Source: Trema orientale
Lineage: Eukaryota > Streptophyta > Magnoliopsida > Rosales > Cannabaceae
DNA length: 64,000 nucleotides
Direction: 5' to 3'
Assembly: GCA_002914845.1 (NCBI GenBank)
Contig: JXTC01000223.1
Coordinates: forward strand, 247,091-311,090
Every line of letters begins with the position of its first letter. The stretch's first letter is position 1. Below the pieces are notes generated by a model, which ran no database searches, had not been told where the DNA came from, and saw only the letters and a list, made by a program, of their open reading frames with translations. Of the stretch, positions 58,281 to 64,000 are shown in pieces. The translations under genes were made by a program, and so were the position numbers.

Positions 58281-58752
58281 TGAGATGCTTCTAGGTTGAA
58301 TAAAGAAAAAATTATTCCTATGAGTACTAGTGGAAATAAGACTTTAATTCTTTCTGATATAAACTTTATTGTCAAAATAAACAGAATAATCTTGTCTTAT
58401 CAAATAGGAAATAGAAATCAAATTCTATTTACACACTGGAATATTATAACAATTCTTTATTTCTAAAAATCTAAAATCATCGAAATTCAAAATAACATCT
58501 CCCATTGCACGAGTTTCAACTATTGAGTCATCTCCCAACCGCAATGTAAACTCTTCACTAGCAAACTTCCTAGTTTCTTTGAACCTCTACAAAGTATTAC
58601 AAACATGGTCAGTGGCTCTCGAATCTACGATCTAAGAATCGATAGAGTCAACCATATGACAAGCCTCAATGAATAACAAATTGTCATTAACTTGTTTGTA
58701 GTTTCTCTTTCAATGTCCATCCTCACCAGAGTGGAAATATTTTTCCTTTGAT
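58281..58752 (-). pseudogene. Protease of C2
   Basis: Minus strand near 58600-58650 reads IVDSRATDHVCNTL. The active-site Gly is Arg and the Trp before it is a stop. The rest of the fold is recognisable but has stops. Confidence 0.78.
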
Positions 58753-59467
58753 TCAGCATCCTTCTTGGTCTTCTTTTCTTTGGACCAGAGAAGCAGGAGT
58801 CTTTTTCTTTTTTTTACCTTTGCCTTTCGATTTAGGGTTGGAAGAACTAGCTTGAGCTACATTAGTCTCAACTGATCCTGATTTATTCTTCTTAAGAATA
58901 TTCTTTATAATTTGCAGATCTTTCATCAGGCCAGTAAAAGTATAGTCTTTCCGACGAATCTCATGATCAATCTTAAATTGATTCAATATGTCTAACAATG
59001 TGTTCAAAACCATGTTAATTTGGGTATCACAATCAATTGTAGCTCTAAGGATTTTCAGTTTATTAAGGTATGTGATGACTTTCATCATATGTTCCCGAAC
59101 TGGAGTACCCTTCTTTTGACGAAGATTCATGAATGCACATGTAGCCTCATTTCTTAGCTTGACGACTGAGACTGGCGAATATTTTGTCAACACTCAGCAT
59201 CATGTCAGCAGCAGTATCCATCCTATGATGTTGTTGTCGTAATATATTGCTTATTAAGCCAAGTATATAGTACTTAGCCATCTGATCAGATTGCTTTCAC
59301 TTATCATATAAGTTTATTTCATCGTTGGTGGATTCCACAATCGGTTGAGCAGTACATGGAATGGTGAGAACTCACTTGTGTTTATTAGCACTAAGCATTA
59401 TGTCTAGGTTACATTTCTAGTCTAGCTTGTTTTATGTGAGTAAAGTGGATAAAGGATTAAGTACCAT
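58753..59467 (-). pseudogene. Gag of C2
   Basis: The ATG at 59465-59467 corresponds to the C1 start. 58753-59193 is open for 146 codons (RQKKGTPVREHMMKVITYL, then IDHEIRRKDYTFTGLMKDLQ, then a Lys/Ser-rich tail). A frame change at about 58780 precedes the remnant zinc knuckle, where cysteines are replaced. The N-terminal part has stops. Confidence 0.82.
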
Positions 59468-59622
59468 TTCTACTGAAAACAAATAAATATTCCATATATA
59501 AGCAAACATCATATAGCATGTTTCGAATAATTAATATAATGTATTAAACATATAATATGTAAGTGAAGTATCAGTAAGATTATCACTTATATTCATGGTA
59601 ATCTGACCTACCACTAATTACA

Positions 59623-59928
59623 AGCCTCCTACAGAGGCTCATGCAATCAGTAAGTCAAATTGAAACAATTTAAATTAGTAAATAGATAGATAACTCTTAT
59701 CCCGTATTTCTAATAACCATTCTCTTTAGTCCTCTAATCTATTAATTAAAACTCCTACGGAAGGATATTAGTGTTTCGAGTTGAGTGTTTAACCAATGTT
59801 TCAGTAACTAAGCTTTTTATATAAGACTATCTCCTACGGGTGATCAGCTTTATATAGTCTACCTAGTACCTTATCCTAAGAAGCTCATTTCCAGTATTAC
59901 CTGGACGAAAACCCTCCTACGGGAGCTC
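59623..59928 (-). repeat. Four leader hairpins of C2
   Basis: 59623-59639 (AGCCTC/GAGGCT arms), 59751-59765, 59829-59844 and 59913-59928. The first copy lies 156 bases upstream of the gag ATG, as in C1. Confidence 0.7.
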
Positions 59929-60371
59929 AACAAGATTCTGAGGCGAGGCTCATCCTAATACATAACGAACGAACAATGGAGACCATAGGTATCACATACC
60001 TTCTCCCACTTAATATTGTTATCTAACTAGCTTAGTAACCTAAAATCAATTATATAAGAATGTTTATATTTGCATGAGAGTAGCTCTAATGAGATAATAT
60101 CTTGTAGTTTTTTAAATTCAAATTTTGAATAGATATTTTGAAAAACTGATTATCATATAATTTTAAAATACCTCTAATTATTCAAATAATAATTAAGATA
60201 TTATGGATATCAATCATATCCATAATTCAAATTAAAAAATCCTATCAATTCAAATGTCATAAATTCAAATTTAATAAGGATTTAAAATTTGAATTTAAAT
60301 TTTAATTTATCAGTTTTCAAAAAACTATAGATAAATTAAATTAATTTTAAAAATAAATAACTAAAATTACG

Positions 60372-60702
60372 ACCGAAAGTTTGAAACGTGTCAGGACAAG
60401 CCGATGGACAGAACCGGGAGGTCGGTATGTGAACGGTAGCTTCGGGATGTTACATGGCCATGCTCGGGACAATTACCAGGCGCCTATAGGCTCAAATAAC
60501 GCTATGCGGCCTCTCCCGAGACAACTCCCGAGAGACTACGGGCTCGCATAGCTCTTGCACGACAAACGTACGAGACAACACCGCGAGCGGCCAAGGCATG
60601 GGAGGCCACCCGGGTGGCCAACGCATAGGAGGCCGCCCGCGGGCCATGCGCGGATCATATCTGCGCGGCATGGCAGGGTGAACCCGTGCGGCATACACGG
60701 GG
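60372..60702 (-). other. GC island in C2 leader
   Basis: About 330 bases of high GC inside AT-rich DNA, with GGCCACCC, GGCCGCCC and CCGAGA words. It is the inverted counterpart of the C3 island. Open frames in it are composition effects. Confidence 0.8.
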
Positions 60703-62368
60703 TGTTAGGAATATACCCTAGAAAGCAGTTTCTTTGTTTGGCATTTTAAACAATGTTTATTGGATTTAAGTGTTATCTATTTGTTGTTAATAAATTCTAT
60801 ATTATGTCCCTATTATATATATGTGATGTTTATGTTTTCTATTATGCAAATGTCTATAAGTTTCCATGACTAATAGTGAGTAATAAAGAATTATTCATGT
60901 GAAGTATTCACATGTGGGAGACTAAATTCTTTATTTCATTATGTCTAAATAAAAAGTTCACATTCTGCAAATAAAGATGGAATACTTTATTTTGCCATAG
61001 AATGTAGTGTTGTCTATTTCAACGGGATTAATGAAGTCTCCAATCATCGAAGTGTCTGACTTCGGATAGAATACTAGTGCACTATAAGAAAGTTATAAGT
61101 GCATTGAACTGGACCAAGTGAAAATAGAATTTGAGGTTAAGTGCCGTAACTCAATATTCTATCTTTCACTAATCTAGCACTATTGCAAGATTACCTTAAT
61201 CCTAGTGATTGTCGGACTTGCTTTCATAAGTTTTGTCTTTTTGACTTATTAAAGGACTAGTTCCAATTATATGGTTCGAACTTTGGTATCTTGAAAGATA
61301 AGACTTGTGAATTGATGAGAACGCTCTTTATGATTTGGACACCATGCGTATAATGTCACTTTGAATTTTTTCAAGGACTTGGATAACAAAAAACCAAGTG
61401 CCAGGTATTCACTTTATGAATTTGACTGTGTTTGTATGAGCAGTTACAAACACCGTAGTCAATTATTATCCATTAGATAAAAAATGGTAACTCAAAGGTA
61501 AATATGTACTAGAGGGGTAATACGGTAATTTCACCTCACTAGTACGGCATTGCATCGGGGGTATATCTGCAGATATAGTATATGCTAAATGGATCAAGTT
61601 AATTAAAGTGTTAGTTAGCTTCACAGAAAATATATGACATTTAGTCTAAGAGTGCAATATTGGGCCTATAGTGGAGTGCCCAATATTAATGGACAAGACC
61701 CAGTCATAATTAAGAGTTAATTATGCCTGTGGGCAGTTGGCCCATTGGCGCTTAGACTATTTGGATCCATAAGGTCCCCTGTCTAGCTCACACATAGTCT
61801 AATACTAATTGGATGGTCAGTTGAGCCCAATAAGCCCATTAGGGTTTACATCTCTCTAGTACTTAAGAGAAAAGTTCTCCTAAGCCTATAAGCAAGAGCT
61901 ACACGCCTACTACATGCAAAGAAACTGTGCTTGGTGTGAAACACAAAGAAAAAAGAGAGAGAGAGAGAGTCGAGCTACCACGGGAGAAATCTCGAGCTCG
62001 TTCATGGCCACCAAGGGAGAGATACCCATGACCGTAGACGTGGAATCAAGGAGAAGGAAGAGTGTCTTCCGGATCGTCCGCTCATCTCTCGTTGGGAATC
62101 AAGAAGGTACCCACACACCGGATCATTCAATGGGCTCTAAAGAATAGATGGGAAGGCTCAATGGTTGTGAAGTGCTTCCAGGTTTTATCTAAACCAAGAT
62201 CCATGAATTGATTTATGTTAGATCAACAATCTTACGTTTTTGTTTTGTAAAGTTTCAAGAAAAATTTTAGAATACCTATTCTGCTGCATTCTTGATTTGT
62301 TTACAAAACTACGGAAATCGTTTTCGGAAAAATTATTTTTTAGAAATTTAGTCTCCGGAATTTCCAGC
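60703..62368 (+). repeat. 5' LTR of C3
   Basis: About 1666 bp, TGTTAGGAATATACC to TTCCAGC, followed at 62370 by TATCAGAGC. The reverse complement is colinear with 1120-2777. Near 61850-62000 is a purine-rich GAGAGA stretch, possibly at the transcribed start region. Confidence 0.9.
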
Positions 62369-62369
62369 G

Positions 62370-62378
62370 TATCAGAGC
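62370..62378 (+). other. Primer binding site of C3 (damaged)
   Basis: TATCAGAGC is the last nine bases of the initiator-Met type TGGTATCAGAGC. The first bases have changed or been lost. Confidence 0.75.
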
Positions 62379-62744
62379 AAAGTTTTTTTATGATCTATCA
62401 TATCTTGTTCATGTTAATTCTCTTAGCATTTGATGATCTTTGATTCCCATGATGATCTCTTTGATTATATTTGGTCTTGTTCATGTTTATGAGTATACTC
62501 TACTATGTATGATGATCGTTAGATTCAATGAGTGTGAATGATTTAGCGATTAGATGTTGCTATGTTCATGATCATATGATGCACTTTTGATTTTTCATTC
62601 TAGCACGATCTTGATTTTCTACGTATTTATGTTTTATGTTCTTGATAAAACTATGCATAGAAATATTTTGATCTTTATTTATTTTTAAGTTTTTATGAAA
62701 AACTAGTTTTAATAAATAAAAAAAAAAAACGAATGAAACGACGA

Positions 62745-63275
62745 AGCGGTGCACGGCTAGGAGCCGTGTGCACCGCCCGCGTGAGCCCGCAGGTGTTCCC
62801 CGCATGGCTGCACGGGTGAGGCGCCCTGGCTGCGCGGATGTGATCAGCGTATGGCTGTGGGCGGCCTCCCCGGGCAAGCCGCACGGGTGTACCCCGCGCA
62901 TGCAGCACGGGCACGACCCTTGCAGGCTGCACGGATGTGATCCGTGCATGGCCTACGGGCGGCCTAGCGCATGTTGCGTGGGCACGGCCCCGCTAGCCGC
63001 ACAGATTTGATCCGCGCATGGCCAACGGGCGGCCTCCTGCACGCTGGCCGCGCGGGTGGCCCCCTGTGCCTTGGCCGCTCAGGGTGCTATCTCGTACACT
63101 TGTCGTGCAAGTGCTATACGAGCCCGTTGTTGCTCGGGAGTTATCCCGAGTGAGGCCGTGTAGCGTTATGCGAGCCCGTTGGCGCTCGGTAGTTGTCCCG
63201 AGCATGGTCGCATAACATCCCGAGGCTGACATCTACGTATCTGCCTCCCGTTCTGTCCTATTCTGGCGTCCCGAT
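62745..63275 (+). other. GC island in C3 leader with imperfect repeats
   Basis: About 530 bases of high GC with recurring words such as GCATGGCC, ACGGGCGGCCT and GATCCGCGC at about 60-70 base steps (62935-63075), then a CCGAG-rich part. Overlapping frames on both strands are due to base composition; none resembles a protein. Confidence 0.8.
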
Positions 63276-63614
63276 CGGCATCCCGATTTCCTATTTTAAA
63301 TTTCCTTATTTGAATTTTGAATTAGAGATAATTTAGGAAATTTGAATTAGTTACCTTATCTAATTTTTGAAATTGAAATTTGATGACTAATCTGATAGGA
63401 TAAGATTCTATCAGAAAATCCTATATTATCTAATTTTGAAATTTAAATATTTAAATTTGAATTAAGGATAAGATCCTTAGTTTACTGAGAGATTTAAATT
63501 AAGGATAATCCTTAATTTAAATCAAAGATAAGATCACTTGATTTATGGAAATTTAAACGACTATTTAAATGTGATCAGGATCACATATTTAAATAAATTT
63601 GATTTCAAATTTAA

Positions 63615-63762
63615 ATACGGATAAGATCCCACTACTTAAGGAAATCAAACCCTGTCAGTTATCATTATGAGATAATGATTATTATTTAATTATAATAATC
63701 ATTATCTCATAATGATAACTGACAGGATTTGATTTCTTTAAGTAGTGGGATCTTATCCGTAT
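63615..63762. repeat. Near-perfect palindrome with 74-base arms
   Basis: Arms 63615-63688 and 63689-63762, centred at 63688.5 with a central unpaired stretch of about 8 bases. I find two mismatches outside the centre, both of the C/T or G/A kind (GGGTTT/AAATCC-type and CTTAAG/CTTTAAG-type positions). It contains GATAAGATCCCACTACTTAA in both orientations. It lies in the AT-rich part of the C3 leader. Confidence 0.92.
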
Positions 63763-64000
63763 AAATAGGAGATTATTAATTAGATATTATGTGATAATAT
63801 TTAAACTTTTAAATTCAAATATTTGGATAGATATTTATTAAACTATTTATGTGATAATCAGTTGTTAATTTGAATTTGAATTTGAATTTGATTTGAATTC
63901 ACATCTAGAGATATTCTAGGAGATTTAAATAGTTAAATCTTCTACTATTTAAATTTGAAACTTATGAAGATTTCAAATTAAAATTAGAAAGAATATCTTA

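Larger units (their letters stand above)
43114..60702 (-). mobile_element. Ty1/copia element C2, interrupted by H
   Basis: Same family as C1. Its 3' LTR (43114-54960) is split by H. The internal region follows from 54961 to 60702 with a polypurine tract, RNase H, integrase, protease, gag and leader. The RT core is lost and replaced by an opposite-strand LTR fragment (55860-57284). Its 5' end is cut in the leader at 60702, where C3 begins. The left target copy is ATTAC. Confidence 0.88.
59468..60702 (-). other. Leader of C2
   Basis: Order away from gag: four hairpins (59623-59928), an AT-rich section (about 60090-60370), then a GC-rich section (60372-60702) that is the reverse complement of C3 leader sequence at about 62930-63280. 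The leader is cut at 60702. Confidence 0.8.
60703..64000 (+). mobile_element. Ty1/copia element C3, 5' part only
   Basis: Plus-strand member of the C1/C2 family: a complete 5' LTR, a partial primer site and 1.6 kb of leader, running out of the window before gag. It begins exactly where C2's leader breaks, so it probably inserted into C2. The five bases before it are CGGGG; the far duplication would lie outside the window. Confidence 0.85.

Noticed and set aside
62693-63232. Up to five overlapping Arg/Pro/Gly-rich frames
   Set aside because: Base composition of the GC island removes stops in all frames; the same holds for 60492-60749.

Overview
This window is plant nuclear DNA, almost certainly from an angiosperm. 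It is AT-rich and consists nearly throughout of decayed, nested LTR retrotransposons of plant Ty1/copia and Ty3/gypsy lineages (Athila-like, Tat-like, chromovirus). The species cannot be read from the sequence. A Tat-like element with a duplicated integrase zinc-finger region suggests a eudicot, possibly a rosid. The only likely host gene is the first 14 codons of a minus-strand gene at the extreme left edge (1-43), with its upstream region behind it.

Layout. 728-1117 is an unrecognised minus-strand coding remnant. 1120-7860 is copia copy C1 (minus), which keeps its 3' LTR but lost its 5' LTR. 7861-14011 is an Athila-like gypsy element (plus), cut at its 5' end and lacking RT, RNase H and most of integrase. 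14012-15532 is an LTR of another gypsy family (D). 15533-15967 is a minus-strand fragment resembling DUF1985 proteins. 15968-43113 is copia element E (minus), a derivative lacking capsid gag and RT. E is split by a solo chromovirus-type LTR (F, 20191-41186, TSD CCATC). F is itself split by an 18.3 kb Tat-like gypsy element (G, 21738-40021, TSD ACATA). G carries an antisense coiled-coil ORF, two internal repeat arrays and a nested LTR. 43114-60702 is a second copy of the C1 family (C2, minus). Its 3' LTR contains a complete chromovirus (H, 44693-54881, TSD AAATA), and H's left LTR contains a solo D-family LTR (45818-46979, TSD AGGAC) with an assembly gap. C2's RT core is deleted and replaced by an LTR fragment of its own family in the opposite orientation. 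At 60703 a third family member (C3, plus) starts with LTR, primer site and a leader containing a GC island and a 74-bp-arm palindrome; it leaves the window.

The target duplications give the order of events: E, then F in E, then G in F, then an LTR in G; and E, then C2 in E, then H in C2, then D in H. No element has an intact set of reading frames. Many lesions are TGG to TAG or TGA, CAG to TAG, CGA to TGA, or Cys to Tyr, as expected from deamination of methylated cytosines in silenced elements.

Most worth a second look: (1) four regularly spaced small hairpins just upstream of gag in both copia families, with paired base changes between families; (2) a tandem array in G whose units keep a CTTATCG/CGATAAG stem by paired changes; (3) clusters of GGCACC/GGTGCC palindromes in three unrelated elements, one at the position of the assembly gap; (4) the antisense coiled-coil ORF in G; (5) the near-perfect palindrome at 63615-63762.
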